From assembly GCA_002292285.1 (NCBI GenBank), contig DBBP01000034.1, positions 1 to 62,751 on the forward strand: a stretch of 62,751 bases of DNA, in the 5' to 3' direction. Under the pieces are notes generated by a model. It did no database searches. It was not told the DNA's origin and saw nothing but the letters and a program-made list of their open reading frames with translations. The first letter of the stretch is position 1; each line of letters opens with the position of its first letter. Source of the stretch: Proteobacteria bacterium UBA981. Lineage in GTDB: Bacteria; Pseudomonadota; Gammaproteobacteria; Ga0077536. Positions 1-9,009 of the stretch are shown piece by piece. The translations under genes were made by a program, and so were the position numbers.

Positions 1-20
1 ATGCCTTATTCAGACATTCC
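1..20. repeat. Left copy of 20-bp inverted repeat at the window ends
   Basis: ATGCCTTATTCAGACATTCC here is the exact reverse complement of the last 20 bases of the window. Identity stops after 20 bp. The copy ends directly beside the stop codon of the first gene. It could be a real terminal repeat or an assembly-graph effect at contig ends. Confidence 0.9.
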
Positions 21-1205
21 CTAGGCTTTCAGGTTTTGGTAAACCGCGCGCTCGAACTCTACGGAAGCTGGATAGGACACAGCGTCCTGGAAAGGCAAAA
101 TCTGTGAACCCCACATCCCGCCAATGCCATTTTGACGGTCAATCCAGTAATAGGAGTTGGCGAGGCCAGCCCAGGAAAGCTGACCGGCGGGGCGCCCGGT
201 TGGCGCAGGTTCGTCATTGACCTGGAAGGTGTAGGACCAGGATTTGGAAATCCCCGGGAAAAAATCGCCGTCGTTGGCGAGTGAAGGAATCGACGATTTC
301 CAGGCGCCGCTCTTAATCGAACCAAGACCATTTTGGGCCATCTGCTCAACCGTCTCCGCCTTTAACAACCTGCCGTTCTCGCCTTGACCATTGTTAAGGA
401 TCATACGAATGAACTTCAGATAGTCCCCGACTGTGCCATACAGGGCGGCGCCTCCTAGTTGAATTTCAGCAGGTTGGGGCAAGACCAAGTCCGGCACCGG
501 TGTAATTTGGCCATCGCCGGCGCGCTGATGGATGGTCGCGCGGCGCGTTTGCATTGCCGGAGTCATCTCAAACGCGGTGTCGCTAATGCCGAGCGGCGCA
601 AAGATATACTCGTCGAACACCTCGCCAAGCGATTTACCGCGTACCGCCTCTACGACTAAGCCCAACCATTCGATGCTGCTACCGTAGGTCCATTGCGCAC
701 CTGGGTCATGCAACAGCACATCGGTTAAGCCCGCCCGCGTGCAACTCAATACCGACGGAATGTCGTGGAAAGTGCGGTAGCGCAGTAAGTCATCACTAAA
801 GAATTCATATCCAAAGCCGGCTGTGTGCAGCATTAAATGGTTAAGTGTGATGTCGCTCGCCGGTGGACGCAGTCGAGGTTCGCCGTTGGATTCAAAACCA
901 TCGAGGACTTGCATGTCGGCAATTTGCGGCACGTATTGGTGCGCAACATCGCTAAGTTTGAGCAAACCTTCTTCAACCAATTGCATGGCCGCGACGCCGG
1001 TCACGGCTTTAGTGCAGGAGGCCATTAACATCACCGAGTCAGCGGTCATGGCCTGAGCTTGGCCCAGCTCCCTAACCCCGGCTGCCCCCTCATAAAAGTT
1101 TCCGTTGCGATCCGTTGCCATCGCAACCACACCAGGAACGCCGCCGGCGCGGTTAACGGACAATCGCAAAATCTCGTCGCACTGCGAGCTTAATGAGGTG
1201 GGCAT
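21..1205 (-). CDS. Serine hydrolase, class C beta-lactamase/esterase (EstB-like) family
   Basis: A 394-residue protein of the beta-lactamase (Pfam Beta-lactamase) fold, which in this kind of context is usually an esterase or amidase rather than an antibiotic-resistance enzyme. The nucleophile motif S-C-T-K lies at about residues 63-66 (S63, K66) and the second catalytic motif Y-G-S at 174-176, followed by a glycine-rich C-terminal region. An upstream TTG at 1238 is possible, but the ATG at 1205 gives the usual N-terminus. No signal peptide is evident, so a cytoplasmic location is likely. The gene is complete. Its stop is immediately next to the 20-bp window-end repeat. The substrate cannot be told from sequence. 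Confidence 0.88.
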   Translation of the reverse strand: MPTSLSSQCDEILRLSVNRAGGVPGVVAMATDRNGNFYEGAAGVRELGQAQAMTADSVMLMASCTKAVTGVAAMQLVEEGLLKLSDVAHQYVPQIADMQVLDGFESNGEPRLRPPASDITLNHLMLHTAGFGYEFFSDDLLRYRTFHDIPSVLSCTRAGLTDVLLHDPGAQWTYGSSIEWLGLVVEAVRGKSLGEVFDEYIFAPLGISDTAFEMTPAMQTRRATIHQRAGDGQITPVPDLVLPQPAEIQLGGAALYGTVGDYLKFIRMILNNGQGENGRLLKAETVEQMAQNGLGSIKSGAWKSSIPSLANDGDFFPGISKSWSYTFQVNDEPAPTGRPAGQLSWAGLANSYYWIDRQNGIGGMWGSQILPFQDAVSYPASVEFERAVYQNLKA

Positions 1206-1239
1206 GTCGGTTCTCGTAGCAAAATAGATGTGGCGCAAA

Positions 1240-2283
1240 TTATAAGGCTTTGAGCGCCTCTACGTTGGCGCACGAAATCTCTGCTAAAAAACTTATTGCG
1301 CCAGTATCTACGGCAAACGTCGGGACCAGTGCCAGGCAGGGGCGAACACTCGGGGGAGGGCATGTACAGAATGCGGCGGTGAGAATAACGCGGTGGTTCC
1401 GAGCCCCGGGGGCAACGTCGTCGTTCAGGACACGCTTTACTACTGTGGCATTGGCCACAGCGAGAACAAGGTCAATCACTTCCCACGTTCGCCGCACGTG
1501 ACTGTCACGCGCGACAACTTGATCCAGGCGAGCTCGCGCGGTCGCAGAAAGTGCCTCGAAGATGCGCAATGGCAACGCCCCACCGGCTTGCAGCATCCCT
1601 GGGAGCCAACGCGCGACGATCTCCTGCACGAGATTGCTGGCTTCGATAATCGCGGACGACGTGGCGAGTTGCCCGTAAACAAACAACCGATCGATGGATG
1701 CCATGAGCGCCGCCGGGTCCAACGGTCCTGCGGGACGGTTGTAGTTCGACTGTGCGGGATACTTGGCGCTGCTGCCCGTTTCCTCATCGACTACCGAGCG
1801 CAGCAATTCGGCCAGCAATAGTCCCGTGCGCTCTATATAGTCACTTACATCGAGAGGGAGGGTGTGATTCGGATCGCCGGGTTCACCGTTGCCCGGAGGG
1901 AAATGCGCTAACCAATATTCCCACCCGTTCCCCGCCCGATCCGCCACAGCAACGTCGGGCGCCGGTTCAAACGCCTGGCGCCAGTCGGCATGGCGGCAAT
2001 CGGGAAAGGCGCGGTGCCTTTCTGCGTAGCACTCACGCATAAGCCGGAATGCATTCTCGTAGAAACCCATCCACAGGTGCAGGCCATGTTCTTCGATGCG
2101 GTCTGCGTCTCCGCGCCCCGACGCGCCTTTACCGCCTAATCGCCATCCGGTCTGGTAGACGGTGACCTCATAGCGACCGTTATGCCGCGCGCGTGTCAGT
2201 TCAAAAGCCGTCGTCAGGGCCGCGCAGCCGCCGCCGACAATCGCTACTTTTATCTTGCTATTTGTCTCACCTGAAGCGGTCAT
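1240..2283 (-). pseudogene. Truncated FAD-dependent oxidoreductase (phytoene desaturase/amine oxidase-like)
   Basis: The N-terminus carries a clear dinucleotide-binding Rossmann motif (VGGGCAA, about residues 16-22), then a second conserved block of this flavoprotein group (GWRLGGKG and HGLHLWMGFYENAF). As I recall, relatives are large proteins of roughly 700-800 residues. Here the frame ends after 347. Resemblance fades after about residue 285, where the sequence turns into Pro/Cys-rich text (TCPPPSV) that does not look like protein from this family. The C-terminal substrate and FAD-closing part therefore seems to be lost, and the next gene downstream is intact, so no second half is present. 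The start ATG overlaps the stop of the ispH remnant (ATGA at 2280-2283). It could instead be a short variant that is still expressed. Confidence 0.6.
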
Positions 2284-2618
2284 AGTGGCGTATTCAAGGT
2301 TCCAGTCCGTGCCGGCTGCTCGATCCTATTGGTCATGTTGTATCGACGACGCGAATCGCGACTACGCGCGACCGTGCGCACCTCAGGTGACCCGTCATGC
2401 GCACTGAAAACTACGTTCCGGCCCGCCGGCACCACATTCAGATCGACAATGAAGTGAACGTCACGTTGCTCAAATTGCTCAAAGATAAACGTGTTGCGCG
2501 CCATGTGATGGGAAGCGTAAATCGCTTGGCCGTAGAGCGATAAGGGGCTGTCGAGAGTGCGAATTGCTAGGTTGGCCCCCGCGCGAAACCCGCGCGGTTG
2601 AACTGCAACGATACCCAT
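2280..2618 (-). pseudogene. ispH: Remnant of ispH (4-hydroxy-3-methylbut-2-enyl diphosphate reductase)
   Basis: The first 90 or so codons follow IspH/LytB: RGF-x-AG (normally RGFCAG), LYGQAIYASHH (LYGAPIYVRHE), DLNVVPAG (the V-P-D-G region) and VFSAH (VIFSAHG). The first iron-sulphur cysteine is replaced by Arg (RGFRAG). After the SRD segment the frame slips by one base; the alternative frame reads VVDTT-stop-P, where IspH has V-x-D-A-T-C-P, so the second cluster cysteine is a TGA. The C-terminal two thirds are absent. IspH is the last enzyme of the non-mevalonate isoprenoid pathway and is usually essential, so an intact copy should exist elsewhere. This looks like a dead duplicate. Confidence 0.7.
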
Positions 2619-2859
2619 CGTGTTGTCGTCTACGTATATCCCTGACCGACGGATCCTGCCGCTTTGGAACGCATCGCAGGATATCCGTTTTTCCTGACCA
2701 ATCCGCTACGCATGCTCGCAGTTATGATAACCGCTTCAACAGACCGTTGCCGGATTGGGCTGAGACTCGAAACCCGAACTCGTCACAAGCGGTCTGAGTT
2801 TTTATACCTAACCACGCCAGTGTGCGAGACTCGCAAGCCCGCGTGCTGGAGGATAATGA

Positions 2860-3918
2860 ATGAAGCTCGAAACCTTGCTGCCACTCGGCAAAGTCGATCC
2901 GGGTCTGCGTGAGCCTGGCACCCCGTTTGACATTCACAGTGTCGCCAGTGACGCTGCTACGGTCGAGGCGCTCGGCTATGACAACCTGATGTTTGAAGAG
3001 ACCAAGGATTGCCCGTTCATTGTTATGGCGCTGGCGGCGCAGGCGACGCAGCGTATCGGAGTCGGCACCGCCGTCGCGATCGCTTTTCCGCGCAGTCCGA
3101 CTGTCACTGCGATGACGGCGTGGACTTTGCAGAAACTCTCACGCGGGCGTTTTATTCTTGGTCTTGGTACTCAGGTACGCGCGCACATCGAGCGACGCTA
3201 TGGCTTTGAATGGTCACCGCCGGGTCCGTGGATGCGAGATTACGTGCAGGCACTTCGAGAAGTCTGGCGAGCCTGGCAGGATGGCGAACAGCCGGCATTT
3301 ACCAGCGCACACTACAACATCAACTTGACCGTGCCGCTGTTTGATCCGGGGCCTATAGCGGATCCGGATATTCCGATTCATCTGGCCGCGGTTAATCCTT
3401 ATATGTGTGAAGTCGCCGGGGAGGTGGCCGACGGCGTACGCCCGCATCCAGTGTGTACTGCACAGTACATTGAAGAAGTGATGTGGCCAGCCGTACGAAA
3501 AGGGGCAGCCCGTACCGGCCGTACGCTCGATGAGTTCGCGGTCAGCATTAAACCGTTGATCGCGACGGCACCCGATGAACAGACGCTCGAAGCGAAAGTC
3601 CGTGATGTGCGAGCAAGGGTCGCTTTCTACGCTTCAACACCAGCCTACCGGGCCGCATTCGAAGCTCACGGGCTCGGCGACCTGGCTGATGAACTTAAAC
3701 ACCTGTCCCGCGCGCAGCGTTGGGAAGAAATGCCCGACCACATCAGCGACGAGGTTTTGCATCGGTACGCGTGTGTAGGAACGTATGACCAGATTGCCGG
3801 AATCGTTGCCGAGCGCTACGGCGGTCTGGTGACCAATGCCGAGTTCAGTATTCCCGTCCACAACGAAGCCGATGCTGAGACATTGAAGGCGATGATCGAG
3901 GTGTTGCGGTCGGCCTGA
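2860..3918 (+). CDS. Luciferase-like (LLM class) F420/FMN-dependent oxidoreductase
   Basis: A 352-residue protein with the TIM-barrel luciferase-like pattern: a conserved N-terminal strand, the LGLGTQ motif after GRF (about residue 108) and the downstream IPIHLAAVNPYMCEVAGEVADG segment typical of bacterial F420- or FMN-dependent monooxygenases. It resembles the mycobacterial MSMEG_2256-type subgroup. A good ribosome site (GGAGG-like, 2849) precedes the ATG. It stands alone on the plus strand, between decayed minus-strand genes. Substrate unknown; relatives act on hydrophobic or xenobiotic compounds. Whether it uses F420 or FMN cannot be read from sequence alone. Confidence 0.85.
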   Translation: MKLETLLPLGKVDPGLREPGTPFDIHSVASDAATVEALGYDNLMFEETKDCPFIVMALAAQATQRIGVGTAVAIAFPRSPTVTAMTAWTLQKLSRGRFILGLGTQVRAHIERRYGFEWSPPGPWMRDYVQALREVWRAWQDGEQPAFTSAHYNINLTVPLFDPGPIADPDIPIHLAAVNPYMCEVAGEVADGVRPHPVCTAQYIEEVMWPAVRKGAARTGRTLDEFAVSIKPLIATAPDEQTLEAKVRDVRARVAFYASTPAYRAAFEAHGLGDLADELKHLSRAQRWEEMPDHISDEVLHRYACVGTYDQIAGIVAERYGGLVTNAEFSIPVHNEADAETLKAMIEVLRSA

Positions 3919-4025
3919 CTGTGGGCCGCGAACATTACGCGCCTTAGTGCCGTGCATCTTCGTGCCAATCGAGAAAAATAAAGCGTCAGTGGGATACCGT
4001 ACTGCTCTAGTCGCAAAAACATCCG

Positions 4026-4139
4026 TTAGCTCACCACCGGCTCGCCGCTGCCATACGTGCGCTCCGGAGACCAGTACAGGGCCACAGGCACCGTTGCCGA
4101 TGCCTTGGCGGTCTGATTGGAAAAATGCGGCCGCGGGGT
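4026..4139 (-). pseudogene. Fragment of a PaaI-like thioesterase gene (C-terminal end only)
   Basis: Read on the minus strand, the last codons give ERTYGSGEPVVS-stop, close to the end RTYGIGGAVVS of the intact thioesterase at 8058-8498. The DNA also matches: 4029-4062 and 8061-8094 share a 14-base identical core (TGCCATACGTGCGC) and most flanking bases. Upstream codons (VPVALYW) are compatible with the last beta-strand of the hot-dog fold, but no complete domain is present. It is probably the remains of a duplicated or recombined thioesterase gene. It lies in the gap between the luciferase-like and amine oxidase genes. Confidence 0.45.
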
Positions 4140-4188
4140 TGGGCCAGCACGGCCAAGCGCTGGCGACTTTTATGGTACGAATTCGTTG

Positions 4189-5637
4189 TCAGGCATCCGT
4201 TTGAATAGCGTCCGCTACCGCGCGTGCGCTGGTTAAGCCACTCTCAATTGCCCCATCGATAAATCCGCGCCAGCCGTTGGCAATATCCGCACCGGCGAAA
4301 TGAATCAAGCTTTCACTTTGTTGCAGTGCTTCGAAGTCCTGAGTCAGAACGTTTGGTCTGTACATGCACCAGGTGCCTTTGGCATAAGGGTCGATGTTCC
4401 AGTTGTAGGTATAAAAATCGGTTACTTCTGCGTCAGGTAAGTAGTCGCGAACCGCGTTGACAACAGCTTCTTCCGAGTTAACGTCCAGGAGGTCATACGA
4501 GGTGCCGAAACCCACCAGGATCTGACTGTCCGCATCGTCGTATTCCGTCCACAAAAAGCACAGGGGCATAGCTTCTGTGCCGTGCCCCACGAACAACGGT
4601 TTCTTGCCTTTAATCTGCGCGTAAAGCTTGGTGCCTGAACCCGTATGGCGTTCGCCGCTGACGCGAAGTTTCCGTGCATTGAGAGCGGGCTCAAATTCGA
4701 TGTCAGCAAGGCAGTTGAGCGGCACGGCTACGATCAGGCGGCGTGCCTGATAGGTGTCACCGGTGGTACTCGTCACAACAACCTGCCCCTGGCTTTGCCT
4801 GACGGACCGTATAGGTGTGTTCAAACGCGTTTCTGCGCGGGAATCTTTGTGAATGCGATTAAGCAAGCGTTTGGTACCGCCGCGGATCCGGTAGCGAGCG
4901 AGATTGTCGAACATATTCCAGACGTCAAAATCGCCTAATGCGATCCAGCGCATCTGATCGAGGTAACTTGAATCCTGTGCCCGAGCATGCCCATTGATTG
5001 CCGCCAAGGATAGCGCGAGATCTCTTTCCGTTGGATGCAGCTCAAGCTGGGCCACGGCTTGAGCTGCGGAGATGGCATCAAGCTTCTCTGAGCCGCTGAC
5101 GAACAGCGGGTCGAAAGGACGTGGAAACGCCTGGCGTGCCGGTGCGTAGAAAGCGTCGGTCGCGGTCTGAAACAATTTCGCGTATTCGGTGTAGGGGCCT
5201 TCCTTGCGCTGACCGTTACTCATCCACACTGCGCGATCCGCCGCCGCTGCAGCGCTTTCATCGATGGGCAGGCCATAGCGCATCACTTCCGCCCACACGT
5301 GCGGCTGCGACCATCCGACCCAGGTCCCACCAACGTCCAAATCATGACCGCCTAGATCCAACGTCAGGGTGCGTCCGCCCAATCTCGGTCGGGCTTCCAG
5401 TAGCAATGTTTTTAGTCCGCGCTGACTGGTTTCCCGGGCCGCAGTAACTCCGGCGAACCCACCACCAATAACGATGGTGTCGTATGGCCTGTTGGCAGCG
5501 TCGCTTGCGGCTGCCGCGTGGCCAATCAGCGGCACGCTCGCGACGGTGCTGGCTGCGGCTTTGATAAAGCGGCGCCGGTCATCATTCAGGTGCGAGTCAG
5601 TGTTCGTTCTCGGCGAGCTACCGGAGATATTTTTCAT
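4189..5637 (-). CDS. Flavin-containing amine oxidase family protein, Tat-exported
   Basis: A 482-residue FAD enzyme of the monoamine oxidase group. An RRRFIK sequence followed by a hydrophobic stretch (near residues 20-45) looks like a twin-arginine signal, so the folded flavoprotein is probably periplasmic. The FAD-binding motif VIGGGFAG and the companion EARPRLGGRT block are intact, and the C-terminal GADIANGWRGFIDGAIESG segment matches the FAD-closing motif of the family. An upstream TTG at 5655 would add six residues; the ATG at 5637 is preferred. It should oxidise an amine or a related C-N or C-C substrate with release of peroxide. The substrate is not predictable. Confidence 0.87.
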   Translation of the reverse strand: MKNISGSSPRTNTDSHLNDDRRRFIKAAASTVASVPLIGHAAAASDAANRPYDTIVIGGGFAGVTAARETSQRGLKTLLLEARPRLGGRTLTLDLGGHDLDVGGTWVGWSQPHVWAEVMRYGLPIDESAAAAADRAVWMSNGQRKEGPYTEYAKLFQTATDAFYAPARQAFPRPFDPLFVSGSEKLDAISAAQAVAQLELHPTERDLALSLAAINGHARAQDSSYLDQMRWIALGDFDVWNMFDNLARYRIRGGTKRLLNRIHKDSRAETRLNTPIRSVRQSQGQVVVTSTTGDTYQARRLIVAVPLNCLADIEFEPALNARKLRVSGERHTGSGTKLYAQIKGKKPLFVGHGTEAMPLCFLWTEYDDADSQILVGFGTSYDLLDVNSEEAVVNAVRDYLPDAEVTDFYTYNWNIDPYAKGTWCMYRPNVLTQDFEALQQSESLIHFAGADIANGWRGFIDGAIESGLTSARAVADAIQTDA

Positions 5638-5793
5638 ACTTGCTGTCTCATTCAATGAGTTCGAACGCGCGTGATGACAACTTCGCGCGCTCCGTTCGCG
5701 AGTGTTTAGTGTAAGCGTTCGATAATACTCGTCCCAGAATGGAGAACTATGTGAAAATCCTGCACCTTCCGATCATCGACGGAGATTGAGTAG

Positions 5794-7512
5794 ATGATTT
5801 GGCACAATATCTTTTCCCCCCTCGGCGTCTCGTCGTTGCGCCGCATTGTGACGGTTGGATTATGGGCGATGCTATTGAGTGTCGTGGTTGCCCAGACTGC
5901 GGCCGGAGAGACAGCCGACACCGTCTACGTTAATGCTCGCGTTTATACCGTCGACGAGAAGCGTAGCTGGGCGGAAGCGCTTGCGGTGTCTTCCGGACGC
6001 ATTGTCGCGGTAGGCGACAGGGACGCGATGACCCCATACATCAATGCCCAGACCCGTATCATTGATTTGGGCGGGCGTATGGCGATGCCCGGCATTCATG
6101 ACGCGCACACGCATTTACTCATGGCCGGACTTAAGTGGACGCATGAATGTCGTCTACCACCCAATGTGGGCCCACAGGCTATCGTTCAAGCCCTTCAGCA
6201 GTGCGCTAAGGACCGTCCCGGCGACGGTTGGCTGGTTGCTGGCGACTTTAATCCTAATGTCTTCGGGGAGGCGCCGCTCAACCGGGCGTTTCTGGATGCG
6301 GCCTTTCCCGATCGTCCCGTATTTCTCTATGAGTTCTCTATTCATCACGCCTTGGTGAATGGCAAGGCGTTGGCACTGGCCGGCATTGGGCGCGATACAC
6401 CGAATCCAGTCAATGGCGAGATAAGGCGTAATCCCGTAGGTGGTGAGGCGACGGGAGAACTGGTGGAAATGGCGACGGCCTTGGTCACCCGGGCCATCCC
6501 ACCGTACGCCGATTCGGTCCACCATGAAGCGCTCGAATTCGCCATTAAGCGTTGCCATGAGTTCGGCATTACGTCGCTGCAGGAGGCATCTGGTACCAGA
6601 CGGTTACTCGAGTTGTATCGCGATTTCGACCGGCGCGAAGCGCTTAACTTATGGGTGATGACGCATATCGTTTGGGGCAGTGAAAAATGGGGCGATGCCA
6701 GCCCCGCAGAACTTGATAGATTGATTAGCGAACGCGCGCAATTTGCCACCGAGCACATCGATACCGATGCCGCTAAAGTGTGGCTTGATGGTGCGCCGTT
6801 GCCGCCGTATTTTTCTGAAGCCGCGATTAACCCTACGACCGATAGGGTCGAGCAGAAGAACCTGCTGGTCAGCACAGAAGACTTAGCCAAAGTACTTAAG
6901 CAATAGCGCGCGGCCGGCATCAAACCGAAGCTTCACGTTGCGGGGGATGGCGCCGCGCGGGTCGCGCTCGACGCCGTCGAAATCGCCTACGGCGGCGTGG
7001 GCAACGAGAACGCACCACGACCTGACCTCGCGCATAACGCCCTCATTACTGGCCCTGACATTGCGCGATACGCCAAACTCAAAGTCGTGGCAGAAATGTC
7101 CCCGGCAATCTGGCAATTCGGCGCCTATCCAGGATTTGAATTTGTGAACGACTCGTGGCCGTTTGCGTCACTGCTAGCTGCCGGTGCTGTCGTTACGATG
7201 GCATCGGATTGGATATTACCGCCTGATCCCAACCTGTTTCCCGCACTTGAAGGTTTGGTGACACGGCCGAACGAATCAGCGAGCTTAGCGGCGGGGATTG
7301 ATATGTTGACGCGAAACGGCGCCGCCAGCGTGGGGCAGTCCAGGAACTTCGGCACTATTGAAGTGGGTAAACTGGCGAATCTGATTGTGCTGGACCGCAA
7401 CCTCTTTGAGATTGATGTATCCGATGTCGGTGAGACGCGTGTTCTGATGACGCTCTTCGAAGGCCGGGTGATGCACCTCGACGAATCCATGCGCTCGACA
7501 TGGGAACATTGA
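5794..7512 (+). pseudogene. Secreted amidohydrolase (YtcJ-like), interrupted by an in-frame TAG
   Basis: One continuous frame of 572 codons encodes an amidohydrolase of the YtcJ/metal-dependent hydrolase type, with a signal peptide (hydrophobic segment ending near QTAAG), the metal-binding HDAHTH motif at about residue 105, and a C-terminal VGKLANLIVLDRN block. A TAG at 6904-6906 (after LAKVLKQ) splits it. Directly after the stop the family sequence continues without frame change (AAGIKPKLHVAGDGAA, containing a metal-ligand His). A single C-to-T change from CAG would create it. Without readthrough the product lacks the C-terminal third and part of the active site, so it is probably inactive. 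A suppressor tRNA or a base error is the alternative. Confidence 0.8.
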
Positions 7513-7537
7513 AACAGCGACTTTTGGGAGGGCAGCT

Positions 7538-7798
7538 ATGAGCGCCGATGACCAGACCCATAAGAAACACCTCCTTGTGTGCATTTGGGAACCAAATGAC
7601 CGATGGCGCGGCCTAAGTGAGGAAGAACGCAAAGCGTTTTTGGAGAAAGTTGGACGCGATGCTAACGATGCCCGCGAAGCTGGCATGGATATTCTCGGTT
7701 GGGGGGCGCTGGAACGCGACGTTTCCAATCCTGTCGAACAGTCATTTTGCGGCGTTATGGCCGGGCGTGCCTTGTGCGATTTGCTCGGCGTCAACTAG
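7538..7798 (+). CDS. Small conserved-looking protein of unknown function
   Basis: An 86-residue soluble protein, rich in charged residues, with the pattern LLVCIWEP...W..LSEEERKAFLEKVG followed by an ILGWGALERD segment. The shape (short alpha-beta with two Trp-containing strands) resembles small dimeric ferredoxin-like domain proteins, but I do not recognise the family with certainty. It has a good ribosome site (GGGAGG) and starts 25 bases after the split amidohydrolase, so the two may have been co-transcribed. No catalytic residues can be named. Confidence 0.65.
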   Translation: MSADDQTHKKHLLVCIWEPNDRWRGLSEEERKAFLEKVGRDANDAREAGMDILGWGALERDVSNPVEQSFCGVMAGRALCDLLGVN

Positions 7799-7842
7799 CG
7801 ATTCGGAATAACCGGATGAGCTGACCTGACTGCATCCGCCTG

Positions 7843-8058
7843 CTAGTTCATACGCAGCAGTTCGATACCCGCAGTAATAAGGACAAATCCTACGAACAGG
7901 TGCACGACGCGGGAATCAAATATTTTTAAAAACGGATAGCGGTCGAAAATCGGTTCAAGACGTTTTTTCGCCAACGGCAGGAACTGTAGCGCGACGCCCA
8001 TCGAGATCAGCAAAGCGCCGGCGGGATAACGTACTGCGGCGGCTTCAAAAAATTCCAT
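7843..8058 (-). CDS. Small membrane protein, two predicted helices
   Basis: A 71-residue protein with two hydrophobic segments (about residues 10-28 and 50-68) separated by a basic loop (KKRLEPIFDRYPF). Its ATG overlaps the stop of the upstream thioesterase gene (TAATG at 8056-8060), which indicates translational coupling. It is the last gene of the minus-strand run that begins with the alpha/beta hydrolase at 9728. I do not recognise the family. Confidence 0.65.
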   Translation of the reverse strand: MEFFEAAAVRYPAGALLISMGVALQFLPLAKKRLEPIFDRYPFLKIFDSRVVHLFVGFVLITAGIELLRMN

Positions 8059-8498
8059 TAGCTAACTACCGCCCCGCCGATGCCATACGTGCGCCCGCGA
8101 AAGTAACACAGCGTCTCGCCCGCACCGTTAACGATGCTGACGTTATACATACCGGTGCGGCGGGTGCGATTGTCTTCTTGTGCTTCTGCCGTTAAGTTTT
8201 CACCGGCTCTGGCCGGTCGCAGAAAATCGATATTGGCGTTCAAAGCGGTGTGCTGTTCGTTGTGTGAGTTACTCGCAAATGCCATGGCCGTGTCGGCCAG
8301 CGCGAACATCAGCCCGCCGTGGCAAACTTCGTGACCCTGAATCATCCAGTCAGCGACCGTCATCGACATTCGTGCATAGCCGGGCCGGACTTCATCGAGC
8401 GTAATCCCAAGATACTGTGACGCACGATCGCGGGCATACATGGATTGCGTCGCATGCTCGGCCAGTTGTTGCAGATTGCCTTGCTTTTGCTCGTTCAT
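8058..8498 (-). CDS. PaaI-type hot-dog thioesterase
   Basis: A 146-residue single hot-dog domain. The hallmark is HEVCHGGLMFALADTAMAFASNS, where the HGG turn and the acidic residue on the following helix build the acyl-CoA thioesterase site, and the N-A-N-I-D-F-L-R-P strand follows. Enzymes of this family hydrolyse phenylacetyl-CoA derivatives or other aryl/acyl-CoAs that build up during aromatic degradation. It overlaps the following small membrane gene by one codon. A fragment related to its 3' end lies at 4026. The family is certain; whether it is true PaaI is not, because no other paa genes are nearby. Confidence 0.88.
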   Translation of the reverse strand: MNEQKQGNLQQLAEHATQSMYARDRASQYLGITLDEVRPGYARMSMTVADWMIQGHEVCHGGLMFALADTAMAFASNSHNEQHTALNANIDFLRPARAGENLTAEAQEDNRTRRTGMYNVSIVNGAGETLCYFRGRTYGIGGAVVS

Positions 8499-8559
8499 TC
8501 AGTTCGCCGTGAGTTGTTGTTTGTGATGGCGTAGCAGTGATGCGGGGTAGCGTGCGGCA

Positions 8560-9009
8560 TCATGATGCGTCGTTGTCCATCGATTGCCCTTGCTCTGCTT
8601 CTTCGTTCTGTCGCCGCTGACTGACCCGCTGCACGGCTTGCGCCGGCACCGCCAGTTGGTCGAGCAGATAGGTTTTGAACTCGCCCGGATAGGGTTGCTC
8701 GTCGATGGCTTTGGCCATGCACAATAACCATGCTTCGCGTTCTGCATCGCCGACGTCCAGGTGCCTGTGTGCGGCTGGAATATTGATGCGTCCGTATTTT
8801 TCGTTATACCGCGATGGTCCGCCTAGCCAGCCACACAGAAATCGGGCCAGTTTGTCGCGTGATTGTTCCAGATCCTCGGGATGCATCGTGAGGATTTTCT
8901 GCGCTTGTGGTTCGCGCAGCATGTGGTCATAAAAAGCGTCAGACAATTGGCGCAAACCGAGGTCTCCGCCGGCAGTCTGGAATGATGTATCACCTTCTCC
9001 GTAGGCCAT
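8560..9009 (-). CDS. Group II truncated haemoglobin
   Basis: A 149-residue protein with the 2-on-2 globin pattern: FYDHM in helix B, the FLCGWLGGPSRYNEKYG stretch, and the INIPAAHRHLDVGD segment that holds the proximal haem histidine. The C-terminal 20 residues are polar and extra to the globin core. Truncated haemoglobins of this group bind oxygen or NO and often support oxygenases or redox defence, which suits the oxygenase-rich surroundings. The start ATG overlaps the stop of the alpha/beta hydrolase gene at 9009, so the two are co-translated. Confidence 0.88.
   Translation of the reverse strand: MAYGEGDTSFQTAGGDLGLRQLSDAFYDHMLREPQAQKILTMHPEDLEQSRDKLARFLCGWLGGPSRYNEKYGRINIPAAHRHLDVGDAEREAWLLCMAKAIDEQPYPGEFKTYLLDQLAVPAQAVQRVSQRRQNEEAEQGQSMDNDAS

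Noticed and set aside
21..1205. Antibiotic beta-lactamase
   Set aside because: The sequence fits the broad esterase/serine hydrolase branch and lacks a signal peptide and the typical class C third motif K-T-G.
2315..2345. TGA at a cysteine position in the ispH remnant as a second selenocysteine codon
   Set aside because: The frame is already shifted by one base before it, the first cluster cysteine is lost and the C-terminal part is missing, so it is decay and not a selenoprotein.
6904..6906. TAG in the amidohydrolase as a pyrrolysine codon
   Set aside because: Pyrrolysine is confined to methylamine methyltransferases and a few lineages. No Pyl context is seen and the site is not an active-site residue of the family.
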